Assembly (NCBI GenBank): GCA_017529085.1
Contig: JAFXOC010000327.1
Coordinates: forward strand, 1 to 9,461
Direction of reading: 5' to 3'
Source of the DNA: Selenomonadaceae bacterium
GTDB lineage: Bacteria > Bacillota > Negativicutes > Selenomonadales > Selenomonadaceae
Length of the DNA stretch: 9,461 nt
Position 1 is the first letter of the stretch. Every line of letters begins with the position of its first letter. The translations under genes were made by a program, and so were the position numbers. Positions 1 through 5,230 of this stretch are shown one piece after another. Below the pieces are notes generated by a model that was not told the origin of the DNA, searched no databases, and saw only the letters and a list, made by a program, of their open reading frames with translations.

Positions 1-900
1 GGCCTTCAAAAGGCCTATGAAAAGGTGAACGGCGCCATCACAGGCAAGGTGGCCGTCAAGCTGCACACCGGCGAGCCGCACGGACCGAACATCATCCCCC
101 GTCCTTGGGTAAAAGAACTCATCGAAAAGAAACTCCCAAGCGGCACAATAGTTGAAACCAACACCTATTACCAAGGCGCGCGCTTCACCACGGAAGATCA
201 CAGGAAAACCATCGAAACCAACGGCTGGACCTTTGCAAATGTTGATATTATCGACTCCACAGGCACGACAAAATTCCCCGTTAAAAACGGCAAATGGTTC
301 ACCGAAATGAGCGTCGGAAAAACTCTGCCCGATTACGATTCATTCCTTACCCTCACCCATTTTAAGGGGCACACCATGGGCGGTTTCGGCGGCGCCAATA
401 AAAACATCGGCATAGGCTGCGCCGACGGTCGCGACGGCAAAAAGTGGATTCATTCCCATGAAGGCGAAGGTCAATGGAGCATCGACAAAGAAGAACTTAT
501 GGAGCGCATTGCCGAATCCACCAAATCCGTTGTGGATCACTTCAAAGGTAAAATCGCTTTTATCAACGTTTTACGCAACATGAGCGTATCTTGCGACTGC
601 GAAGGCACGGGAGCGCAGCCTGTTGTTACGCCTGACATTGGCATAGTCGCATCTCTTGATATATTAGCGGCGGATCAAGCCTCTGTAGACCTCGTTTACG
701 CTCTTCCGGAAGAATCCCGTCACGATTTGGTCGAGCGTATGGAAACCCGCCATGGTCTTCGTCAGCTCTCCTACATGAAAGAACTCGGCATGGGCAACGA
801 TAAATACAAACTCATAGACCTCGACAACGGCGACAAGGAGATAAACGCCAAACAAGCGGTTGCGGGCATCAAAGGCAAATGGGTCAGCGACGGGCAATAA
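1..900 (+). CDS. DUF362 domain protein, 5'-truncated by the window edge
   Basis: The frame is open from base 1, reading GLQKAYEKVNGAIT, so the gene begins upstream. A GTG at position 25 is probably an internal valine, because the residues before it fit the family. About 299 residues are visible. The family signature is the glycine-rich stretch LTHFKGHTMGGFGGANKNIG followed by IGCADGRDGKKW, and a later cysteine pair, SCDCEG, near residue 205. These are typical of DUF362 proteins, which are often seen near or fused to 4Fe-4S ferredoxin domains. No ferredoxin CxxCxxCxxxC motif is present in the visible part. The biochemical function of the family is not settled; a redox or metal-cluster role is an inference. 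It is the only plus-strand gene and ends at a TAA followed by a terminator hairpin, so it converges with the minus-strand genes. Family assignment is confident, function is not. Confidence 0.85.
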   Translation, partial: GLQKAYEKVNGAITGKVAVKLHTGEPHGPNIIPRPWVKELIEKKLPSGTIVETNTYYQGARFTTEDHRKTIETNGWTFANVDIIDSTGTTKFPVKNGKWFTEMSVGKTLPDYDSFLTLTHFKGHTMGGFGGANKNIGIGCADGRDGKKWIHSHEGEGQWSIDKEELMERIAESTKSVVDHFKGKIAFINVLRNMSVSCDCEGTGAQPVVTPDIGIVASLDILAADQASVDLVYALPEESRHDLVERMETRHGLRQLSYMKELGMGNDKYKLIDLDNGDKEINAKQAVAGIKGKWVSDGQ

Positions 901-933
901 TTTGGTTATGGCTTTGCGTCTTGACTCCGTAAT

Positions 934-971
934 AAAAAAGGATTTGCGAATTTTTCACAAATCCTTTTTTT
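934..971 (+). terminator. Rho-independent terminator of the DUF362 gene
   Basis: A perfect 13-bp stem (934-946 with 958-970) encloses an 11-base loop. It ends in a run of T on the plus strand and begins with a run of A, so it could also stop transcription coming from the right on the minus strand. It starts 34 bases after the DUF362 stop codon. Confidence 0.85.
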
Positions 972-983
972 GTTTTACAAAAT

Positions 984-1074
984 TATAGTCAACAAAATAA
1001 ATTTTGCATTTTGCCTCCCCGCCCGAATAGTGGGGAGGCAAAGATAAGCGAAAATATTTTCATCTTTGACTATA
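984..1074 (+). repeat. Palindromic interspersed repeat, copy 1 (degenerate)
   Basis: This is a 91-bp element in the same orientation as copy 3 (4518-4609). The ends are inverted: TATAGTCAAC on the left and TTGACTATA on the right. The centre is a hairpin with an 11-bp stem (1010-1020 with 1032-1042). In the other copies the stem continues inward through GCCC/GGGC. Here that inner part is broken (GCCCGAATAGT), so this is the most decayed copy. It resembles a MITE or a mobile hairpin repeat and encodes nothing. Confidence 0.8.
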
Positions 1075-1184
1075 ACAACCATTTCGAGGTATATCAGTCT
1101 TGCTCTCATGCCGATGAACTCAGTTTTACCTTTTGACAAAGAAAAAACTTGAATTAAGTCATATTATTTTCCAATTTACGGTTA

Positions 1185-1370
1185 CTATCCTATTATGATG
1201 CTATTTTTACGACCGATTTCCACTATTTTTTCTTTTGTAAAATTTGAAAATTTAACGATAAGCTCCAGCGGCTGATTATCCTTTAACATGGCCAAAACCA
1301 TATCGCTTTTACCTCTTTCCACTCCTATATTTATTCCACGCTGTTCAATACCATCGCTTAAATTGCACAT
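1185..1370 (-). CDS. Remnant of an Rpn/PD-(D/E)XK transposase-like gene, C-terminal tail only
   Basis: The product is about 61 residues, starting MCNLSDGIEQRGINIGVERG. A very good ribosome site, AAGGAGG, lies 8 bases before the ATG at 1370. An in-frame ATG at 1391 would add seven residues (MTKEARI) but has no comparable site. The text resembles the C-terminal tail of the Rpn family (recombination-promoting nuclease, PD-(D/E)XK superfamily). In that family a MC-NLSDGIE-like segment and a G-rich helical stretch precede a short LIxKFxNFTxEKI-like end. The whole nuclease domain is missing, so no enzymatic activity is expected. AAGGAGG encodes KEA in the family-like reading TKEARIMCN, so the ribosome site may be fortuitous. 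It is probably a gene fossil, though it could still be translated. The assignment rests on recognition of a short tail and is moderate. Confidence 0.5.
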   Translation of the reverse strand: MCNLSDGIEQRGINIGVERGKSDMVLAMLKDNQPLELIVKFSNFTKEKIVEIGRKNSIIIG

Positions 1371-1383
1371 AATTCTTGCCTCC

Positions 1384-1425
1384 TTAGTCATTGCGACTTA
1401 TATTTTTTGATAATGCAGTATCCAT
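1384..1425 (-). other. 13-codon mini-ORF ahead of the Rpn remnant
   Basis: An ATG at 1425 follows an AGGTGA ribosome site and reads MDTALSKNISRND before a TAA. The TAA overlaps the AAGGAGG site used by the next frame. A TATAAT box lies upstream at 1451-1456, without a clear -35 hexamer. It may be the original 5' end of the Rpn gene, left in a different frame after an internal deletion, or a chance short frame. Confidence 0.25.
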
Positions 1426-1480
1426 TGATGTATCGTCACCTTTTAACTTGATTATAATATACTTATGGAAAAATTACATC

Positions 1481-1541
1481 TAAAAATAAAAAAGATTGTT
1501 GCTCTTGAGCTTATCTCACAAAAAACTCAAAAGCAACAATC
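1481..1541 (-). terminator. Rho-independent terminator of the ankyrin gene
   Basis: A 16-bp stem with one mismatch (1494-1509 with 1526-1541) is followed on the minus strand by TTTTTTATTTTT. It lies about 58 bases past the ankyrin stop codon and is a strong terminator for that gene. It also separates it from the Rpn remnant, whose TATAAT box lies just downstream. Confidence 0.85.
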
Positions 1542-1598
1542 AGAAAACCTCTACCGAAAAGGGAAGGTGTCCTAAGGGAAAAGGTGTTTCGCTCCTAC

Positions 1599-2519
1599 TT
1601 ATTTCTTATTCTTGGCCTTTAACTTTTCACGATAAATGGAAGGCTGCTGCCCGCGAGCCATGATGTCTTGTACGGCTTTGTAGACTTGGAGATCGCTTGT
1701 TTCAAGAGCAATGTCTAATGCGCCTTTTCCTTCATTATCACGTGCATTTAAATTTGCTCCGTATTTAGCTAAAAGATTGGCTACATTCATCTTTCTTTTG
1801 GCTATAGCCCATAAAAATAAAGTCCTCTTTTTATTAATACTATCACCATTGTTATAGAGTCTATCAATATCTATTCCGTTTTTACATAAATATTCCATCA
1901 TTGCAAACATACTTGGTCTAACTGTCCATGATTCATTAAATACCCAAATATGCGACAACTTAAGTAATGCATTGTTTCCATCATAATCAATTCCGTTGAT
2001 ATCTGCACCCCAATTGTGCAAATATTCAAGCAAACCAACATTTTGGGTTGCGTTAACAAAATAACATATATACCGATTATCAAAGTCACAATATCCATTA
2101 ACATTTGCACCATTTTCAAGCAAAAATTGCATCATTTCCCGATCATTATTCAGTAGCGCCCTATAAAAAGGAGTAATACCTTTATCTGTGGTACCATACA
2201 CCCCATTCACATCAACGCCCGCCGCGAGCATCTCTTTAGCCGTACCAATATCATGCTTTTCAACCGCCAACATGAAGAGTTTCTCCTGATGCGTAGGATT
2301 GGGACGAGCGTGTTTTTGATTGCTTAAACTCATAACGCTTATATCGTTGCTGCCACTTGAACCTGACTTCTTTTTACCGCTGCCGAAAGTTTGGTCAATA
2401 ACCTCTATTGCGCCCAATATCTTATCTAGATCGTTTGCCGCCACGGTAGTCGCGGGCAATGTTGCGCCTAAAAATATTGCTCCCGACATGAAAAGCGACG
2501 TTAAAACATTCTTGTTCAT
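1599..2519 (-). CDS. Exported ankyrin-repeat protein
   Basis: This is a 306-residue protein. The ATG at 2519 is chosen because AGGAGA lies 6 bases upstream. Extending to an ATG at 2555 would start inside a terminator hairpin and spoil the signal peptide. Residues 1-28 are a classic Sec signal peptide: MNKN, a hydrophobic core, then a likely cut after TTVAA. A low-complexity linker (about 46-65, rich in G, S and K) follows. About six degenerate ankyrin repeats run from residue 77 to 288, marked by phrases such as LLENGANVNG, LHNWGADING and LAKYGANLNARDNEG. The tail is strongly basic (REKLKAKNKK). Ankyrin repeats bind proteins, so an envelope or secreted binding role is plausible, but the partner is unknown. 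The gene stands alone between its own promoter and terminator. The long structured leader suggests regulated expression. Ankyrin family and export are confident; function is unknown. Confidence 0.85.
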   Translation of the reverse strand: MNKNVLTSLFMSGAIFLGATLPATTVAANDLDKILGAIEVIDQTFGSGKKKSGSSGSNDISVMSLSNQKHARPNPTHQEKLFMLAVEKHDIGTAKEMLAAGVDVNGVYGTTDKGITPFYRALLNNDREMMQFLLENGANVNGYCDFDNRYICYFVNATQNVGLLEYLHNWGADINGIDYDGNNALLKLSHIWVFNESWTVRPSMFAMMEYLCKNGIDIDRLYNNGDSINKKRTLFLWAIAKRKMNVANLLAKYGANLNARDNEGKGALDIALETSDLQVYKAVQDIMARGQQPSIYREKLKAKNKK

Positions 2520-2525
2520 GTTAAT

Positions 2526-2531
2526 TCTCCT
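2526..2531 (-). promoter_or_regulatory. Ribosome binding site fixing the ankyrin start
   Basis: AGGAGA on the minus strand lies 6 bases before the ATG at 2519. It decides between this start and the longer frame beginning at 2555. Confidence 0.8.
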
Positions 2532-2553
2532 CTCAAACTTCCAAAACAAACAC

Positions 2554-2593
2554 AAAAACCCGCGAGAAGATAGTTTACCTTCTCGCGGGTTTT
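2554..2593 (-). terminator. Terminator/attenuator hairpin inside the ankyrin leader
   Basis: A perfect 15-bp stem (2555-2569 with 2579-2593), rich in GC in its middle, encloses a 9-base loop. On the minus strand it is followed by TTTTT. It lies between the mapped promoter and the ankyrin ribosome site, so it must be read through for the gene to be expressed. That position is typical of attenuators. It could instead end a short independent RNA. Confidence 0.7.
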
Positions 2594-2623
2594 AAACATG
2601 ATAAAGCGATAATCAGCGTATAC

Positions 2624-2671
2624 TTATACCCCCCCCCCGAAAATTTGGAGGGTGCCAGATAACCGCTTCAT
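2624..2671 (-). CDS. Leader peptide of 15 codons with a ten-G tract
   Basis: An ATG at 2671 is preceded by AAGGAG (2680-2685) with 8-base spacing and reads MKRLSGTLQIFGGGV before a TAA. The GGGV codons are written entirely by a run of ten G, a classic slippage site. The peptide begins about 30 nt after the predicted transcription start and ends before the attenuator-like hairpin. Its position and good ribosome site suggest a regulatory leader peptide rather than a functional protein. With nine G the same frame would run on to 31 residues and stop in the hairpin loop. I do not recognise the peptide. Translation is inferred from the ribosome site only. Confidence 0.45.
   Translation of the reverse strand: MKRLSGTLQIFGGGV
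2629..2638 (-). repeat. Homopolymer of ten G (ten C on the plus strand)
   Basis: This is an uninterrupted ten-base run inside the leader peptide frame. It is the longest G/C homopolymer in the window, and runs this long are prone to slippage. Sequencing or assembly error is a real alternative. Confidence 0.9.
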
Positions 2672-2708
2672 CTTTATCGCTCCTTAAAATAAAATTAATT
2701 CCTCAGGC

Positions 2709-2736
2709 ATTATACCACAAATAAATTATAACGCAA
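2709..2736 (-). promoter_or_regulatory. Sigma-70/SigA-type promoter of the ankyrin leader
   Basis: On the minus strand TTGCGT (2731-2736) is followed after 16 bases by a perfect TATAAT (2709-2714). Transcription would start near 2702, giving a leader of about 180 nt before the ankyrin ATG. Confidence 0.6.
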
Positions 2737-2774
2737 AACATTTTTTTGGAAATCGCTTCGTCGGTTATTTTTAT

Positions 2775-3194
2775 TCATCTTTTATTCATTTTTTCGCAAC
2801 CCTCCAATTTATCAAGCATTTCTTTCGGTGAAACGATAAATTCGTCAATTGGAAAATGTCTTTTATTGCCCGTAACCAAATAGCAATCAGTGAGACACTT
2901 TGACGCATCATAAAAGGGAATATCCTTTATATCGGGCAAAACAACGTCTGAATTTAGTGGTTGAACTTTGAAACCAAATTTCTTTATATAGGCTACAATG
3001 TAATCTTGATCTTCCTTTGGAAACTTAAATTTTTTTCGTTTCAATACATCTTGATATTCCGTCAAAATTGATTCGCTATATACCGGAATTAAATTTCCAT
3101 TCAAAACATGCAACATTATACGAACGGTTGCTGCGTCATCGTGACGTGAAAGAAGGGCTGCTATAACAACGTTTGTATCAATTACTGCGTTCAT
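2775..3194 (-). CDS. PIN-domain toxin of a type II toxin-antitoxin pair
   Basis: This 139-residue protein belongs to the putative PIN toxin family (COG1569/TIGR00305 type), in which the members are about this long. It opens with the hallmark VIDTNVVIAALLS (catalytic D6 and N8). It continues with SESILTEYQDVL (acidic E46), KDIPFY (D91) and the family end motif DCYLVTGNKRHFP (D103 to about 115), then a VSPKEMLD tail. PIN domains are Mg2+/Mn2+-dependent RNases, so the expected action is RNA cleavage in the cytoplasm when the antitoxin is lost. The key acidic residues appear intact. The ATG overlaps the stop of the upstream antitoxin gene in an ATGA, indicating translational coupling. There is no clear terminator after the stop. 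The family call is strong; the target RNA is unknown. Confidence 0.88.
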   Translation of the reverse strand: MNAVIDTNVVIAALLSRHDDAATVRIMLHVLNGNLIPVYSESILTEYQDVLKRKKFKFPKEDQDYIVAYIKKFGFKVQPLNSDVVLPDIKDIPFYDASKCLTDCYLVTGNKRHFPIDEFIVSPKEMLDKLEGCEKMNKR

Positions 3195-3490
3195 GAGCGC
3201 ATCGTCCTTGCACGTCGAATTTCTTCGTTTATTTCATTCAACGTCATATCTTGCAATCCGTTTGCTTCGGCGCTTGAACGAAGTCGATTAAATGCTTGAA
3301 GCGCTCCTTTACGAGTTATTTCAGATTTAATGGGCGAGGATATTTCAAAAGGAATACGCCTTTCGCGCACCACCGTACGCGCAAAAATGTTTATTGCAGT
3401 AGAAACTGTCATTCCAAAATCTGCACAGAGTGTATCAAATTGTTCTTTTAGAGTATCATCCATTCGAACGCTAAAAGTTGATTGAGCCAT
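3191..3490 (-). CDS. RelB/DinJ-family antitoxin
   Basis: This is a 99-residue ribbon-helix-helix protein. Residues 4-10 (STFSVRM) form the DNA-binding strand, followed by helices at about 11-24 and 28-44. The RERRIPFEIS segment and the MTLNEINEEIRRAR end are characteristic of RelB/DinJ antitoxins. It should bind and neutralise the co-encoded PIN toxin through its C-terminal half and repress its own operon with the N-terminal half. A strong ribosome site (AGGAGGTG) precedes the ATG at 3490. It overlaps the toxin by 4 bases. RelB/DinJ proteins are classically paired with RelE/YafQ toxins, so the PIN partner is a hybrid arrangement, although similar pairs occur in Firmicutes. Confidence 0.88.
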   Translation of the reverse strand: MAQSTFSVRMDDTLKEQFDTLCADFGMTVSTAINIFARTVVRERRIPFEISSPIKSEITRKGALQAFNRLRSSAEANGLQDMTLNEINEEIRRARTMRS

Positions 3491-3511
3491 AAAAGCACCT
3501 CCTGAATTTAC

Positions 3512-3522
3512 AAGGATACCTT
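3512..3522. promoter_or_regulatory. Possible operator of the toxin-antitoxin operon
   Basis: A short inverted repeat, AAGG-ATA-CCTT, lies between the likely -10 box and the antitoxin ribosome site. This is where an RHH antitoxin could repress its own promoter. It is short enough to arise by chance. Confidence 0.25.
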
Positions 3523-3530
3523 TGGTGTTG

Positions 3531-3536
3531 ATTATA
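3531..3536 (-). promoter_or_regulatory. Possible -10 box supplied by the end of repeat copy 2
   Basis: A perfect TATAAT on the minus strand overlaps the terminal TATA of the repeat, 41 bases upstream of the antitoxin start. No good -35 hexamer is seen at 16-18 bases. Confidence 0.3.
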
Positions 3537-3624
3537 GTGAACGCAAAAAATATTTTTACTTGAATTTGCTTCCCCGCCCTTCGGGCGGGGAAGCAAATTA
3601 CAAAATTTAATGGCGTTTACTATG
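3533..3624 (-). repeat. Palindromic interspersed repeat, copy 2 (inverted)
   Basis: This 92-bp element is in the opposite orientation to copies 1 and 3. Its ends are TATAGTGAACG and CGTTTACTATG. The centre is a perfect 17-bp hairpin (3563-3579 with 3583-3599) with a 3-base loop. It sits between the end of truA and the start of the toxin-antitoxin operon. The arms outside the hairpin match copy 3 over most of their length when reversed. Confidence 0.85.
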
Positions 3625-3673
3625 ATTATAACATACGATTTTCAATATAAGCAATAGTAAACACATGGTCATT

Positions 3674-4462
3674 TCATGAAAATTTAACACCGTTGTATTC
3701 GACCTTCACCAAATATAACCCGCAAGCGGGAGCCGTTGGACTTGCTTTTGTCCTGTCCTTCGCCTCGAAAATCTCATTGAACCTCGTTAAACTCATGCGT
3801 CCCGCACCAAGCGTTACCAGAGTTCCCACCATGTTTCTTACCATGTGGTACAAAAATCCGTTGCCGTAAAAGGAAATTTTCACTATATCGCAGGCTTCCG
3901 TCAAATTCGCTTCGTAAATTTCCCGCACGGGACTCATCGGCGCGCCGCCCGCCGCTCTGAAACTTGAGAAATCATGAACGCCTTCCAAAAGTTTTAATCC
4001 GTCTCTCATAAGCTCTAAATTTAAATTTTCCTTAACGTGCCAAGCGTAATTCCTCAAAAACGGGTCGCGGAATTTTCCTCTTTGAATTTTATAAAGGTAG
4101 GTCTTAGCCTTCGCGCTGTGCCTTGCGCTAAAATTTGCGTCCGCTTCCCACGCTTCTTTTACAGTTATGTCGTCAGGCAACAAACTGTTTGCGGCGTAAA
4201 CAATTCTATCCGTCGGAATTTTGCCGGAAGTAAAAAAATTCACAACTTGACCAAAAGCGTGTACCCCTGTATCGGTTCTGCCCGCCGCAGCTAATTCTAT
4301 CGTTTCGCCAAAGAGCATAGCCAGCTTTTCTTCCAAAACATTTTGCACCGCTACAGCGTTATTCTGCCGCTGAAATCCATGATAATTCGTACCGTCATAG
4401 GCAACCAAAAGCGCGATGTTTCGCCCTCGTTGCTTCATCTCATCTTTATGTTCTCGTTTCAT
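3674..4462 (-). CDS. truA: tRNA pseudouridine(38-40) synthase TruA
   Basis: This is a 262-residue member of the TruA family, slightly longer than usual because of a basic N-terminal extension (MKREHKDEMKQRGR). TruA converts uridines 38-40 in the anticodon arm of many tRNAs to pseudouridine. The fold start LLVAYDGTNYHGFQRQ (about 18-33) is present, and the catalytic aspartate is D64 in AAAGRTDTGVHAFGQ. Also visible are ARHSAKAKTYLYKI (about 113-126), the FSSFRAAG segment (165-172) and NGFLYHMVRNMVGTL (201-215). An AAGGTGA ribosome site lies just before the ATG at 4462. A second ATG at 4438 has only a weak site but would give a more standard N-terminus. The gene stands alone, with repeat copies on both sides. 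Confidence 0.97.
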   Translation of the reverse strand: MKREHKDEMKQRGRNIALLVAYDGTNYHGFQRQNNAVAVQNVLEEKLAMLFGETIELAAAGRTDTGVHAFGQVVNFFTSGKIPTDRIVYAANSLLPDDITVKEAWEADANFSARHSAKAKTYLYKIQRGKFRDPFLRNYAWHVKENLNLELMRDGLKLLEGVHDFSSFRAAGGAPMSPVREIYEANLTEACDIVKISFYGNGFLYHMVRNMVGTLVTLGAGRMSLTRFNEIFEAKDRTKASPTAPACGLYLVKVEYNGVKFS

Positions 4463-4517
4463 GCGTCACCTTGTTGATGAAAACCCTTCAACGTCTTCGT
4501 CGCTTCACACTCTCTTT

Positions 4518-4609
4518 TATAGTCAACGACAATAAATTTTGTATTTTGCTCCCCCGCCCGAAGGGCGGGGGAGCAAAACCAAGTAAAAATATTTTTGTCG
4601 TTTACTATA
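4518..4609 (+). repeat. Palindromic interspersed repeat, copy 3 (best preserved)
   Basis: This is a 92-bp element. Its 13-base terminal inverted repeats, TATAGTCAACGAC (4518-4530) and GTCGTTTACTATA (4597-4609), have one mismatch. The central hairpin is a perfect 16-bp stem (4544-4559 with 4563-4578) with a GAA loop. It lies in the leader region of truA. Frames that cross it are artefacts of the repeat, not genes. Confidence 0.88.
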
Positions 4610-4618
4610 GTAAACGAC
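4597..4618. repeat. Perfect 22-bp palindrome at the edge of copy 3
   Basis: GTCGTTTACTA and TAGTAAACGAC are exact reverse complements. The right end of copy 3 is followed directly by what looks like the left end of another copy, sharing the central TATA. Confidence 0.8.
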
Positions 4619-4620
4619 CT

Positions 4621-4653
4621 AAAAAACAAGTTACCCTCCCCGAAAAGGGAGGG
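4621..4653 (-). terminator. Probable terminator of the ImmA-like gene
   Basis: A 7-bp GC-rich stem (4634-4640 with 4647-4653) with a 6-base loop lies 31 bases past the stop. On the minus strand, a TTTTTT run follows after a 7-base spacer, which is not ideal. It may instead be part of a second, truncated repeat. Confidence 0.45.
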
Positions 4654-4683
4654 CATCAAAAAAACAAAGTCCTAAAGTTCGCA

Positions 4684-5220
4684 TCAAATATAAAGTTCTA
4701 AATACCTGGCGCGGTGCTCGGCGGCAAAAGGAGGAACACCGAATTTCGTGGCTAAGTTCTTGCACACCGCAATCGAATTGGGAATACCTTTTAACGCTTT
4801 GCTGAATTTTTCACGGAACAGTCCCTCATTCATAAGAATGGCGCACGTAAGATTAATTGTGTTTGAGGGAGACTGAATTTCACTGTTGGTAAACAAACTT
4901 TCGTGATCGCCTTCGATATCTTTGTAAATCAGGTAAAAAGCGACTTGATAGACGGTGGCAAAACGCTGTTCCGCTTCGTTTTTACTTGCGTTTACCATAA
5001 TGCTTTCCGTCGTATCCACAAATGGATTTTCGCTGTTGTTTATCTTAAACTTAGAGTATACGGGTACCGCCAAATTAAGCGCAGGCGCCGCCCTTAAACC
5101 TGCCGCTGCAACTATTCTCGCCACCGACGGTTTATAACACGGCTCTATTTGCGCGTCTTCCAGTATGCCCTCCGCCAGCCGATTTATTTCGATATGCGAC
5201 ATCTCGTGTTGTATTTCCAT
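4684..5220 (-). CDS. ImmA/IrrE-like protein lacking the zinc-protease residues
   Basis: This 178-residue protein resembles ImmA/IrrE metallopeptidases along its length. It has SIMVNASKNEAEQRF followed by a segment aligning to the usual RFTIAHELGHYLLH. It then has a match to EANxFAAxLLMP, and the family end EGLFREKF...LATKFGVPPFAAEHRARYLELYI. The active-site HELGH is replaced by YQVAF (residues 91-95), and the usual third ligand glutamate aligns with N120, so all zinc ligands are absent. A protease function is therefore unlikely; a binding or regulatory role is inferred. No XRE-type partner gene, common beside ImmA, is present. The start is uncertain: ATG 5220 has a weak GTAGG site, and GTG 5256 would add 12 residues. 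The frame carries no internal stop, which argues against simple decay. Confidence 0.65.
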   Translation of the reverse strand: MEIQHEMSHIEINRLAEGILEDAQIEPCYKPSVARIVAAAGLRAAPALNLAVPVYSKFKINNSENPFVDTTESIMVNASKNEAEQRFATVYQVAFYLIYKDIEGDHESLFTNSEIQSPSNTINLTCAILMNEGLFREKFSKALKGIPNSIAVCKNLATKFGVPPFAAEHRARYLELYI

Positions 5221-5230
5221 TAGGCTTAAC

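Larger units (their letters stand above)
2606..2680 (-). other. Candidate structured leader RNA
   Basis: The 75-nt stretch can fold as one long interrupted hairpin. GCGATAA (2674-2680) pairs with TTATCGC (2606-2612). Inside it AGCG pairs with CGCT and TTAT with ATAA, and ACCCTCC pairs with the G run across an AAATTTTC loop. The leader start codon lies inside this fold. It does not match any riboswitch class I can recall. Confidence 0.35.

Noticed and set aside
1075..1184. A minus-strand open stretch reading KTEFIGMRARLIYLEM, faintly like the N-terminus of a Phd/YefM antitoxin
   Set aside because: It has no proper start or ribosome site, runs into repeat copy 1, and the likeness covers only a few residues. 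I see nothing firm in these 110 bases.
1546..1590. Two similar ACACCTT-type words and a weak hairpin downstream of the ankyrin stop
   Set aside because: Pairing is poor and the likeness short. The strong terminator just beyond explains the region.
2320..2595. Plus-strand frame of 91 codons opposite the start of the ankyrin gene
   Set aside because: It is antisense to a well-supported gene, crosses the terminator hairpin and shows no recognisable protein features.
2555..2690. A known riboswitch (SAM, glycine, c-di-GMP, THF, fluoride, T-box)
   Set aside because: None of the conserved cores that I can recall is present, and no T-box GGTGG motif is seen. A leader peptide explains the sequence better.
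3533..4609. Repeat hairpins as a CRISPR array or attachment sites
   Set aside because: The copies are about 0.9 to 2.5 kb apart, not regularly spaced, and there are no cas genes or integrase.
4459..4701. Open frames on both strands across repeat copy 3
   Set aside because: They are made by the palindromic repeat and its flanks, carry no domain and have no ribosome site. The same kind of text arises in the other copies.
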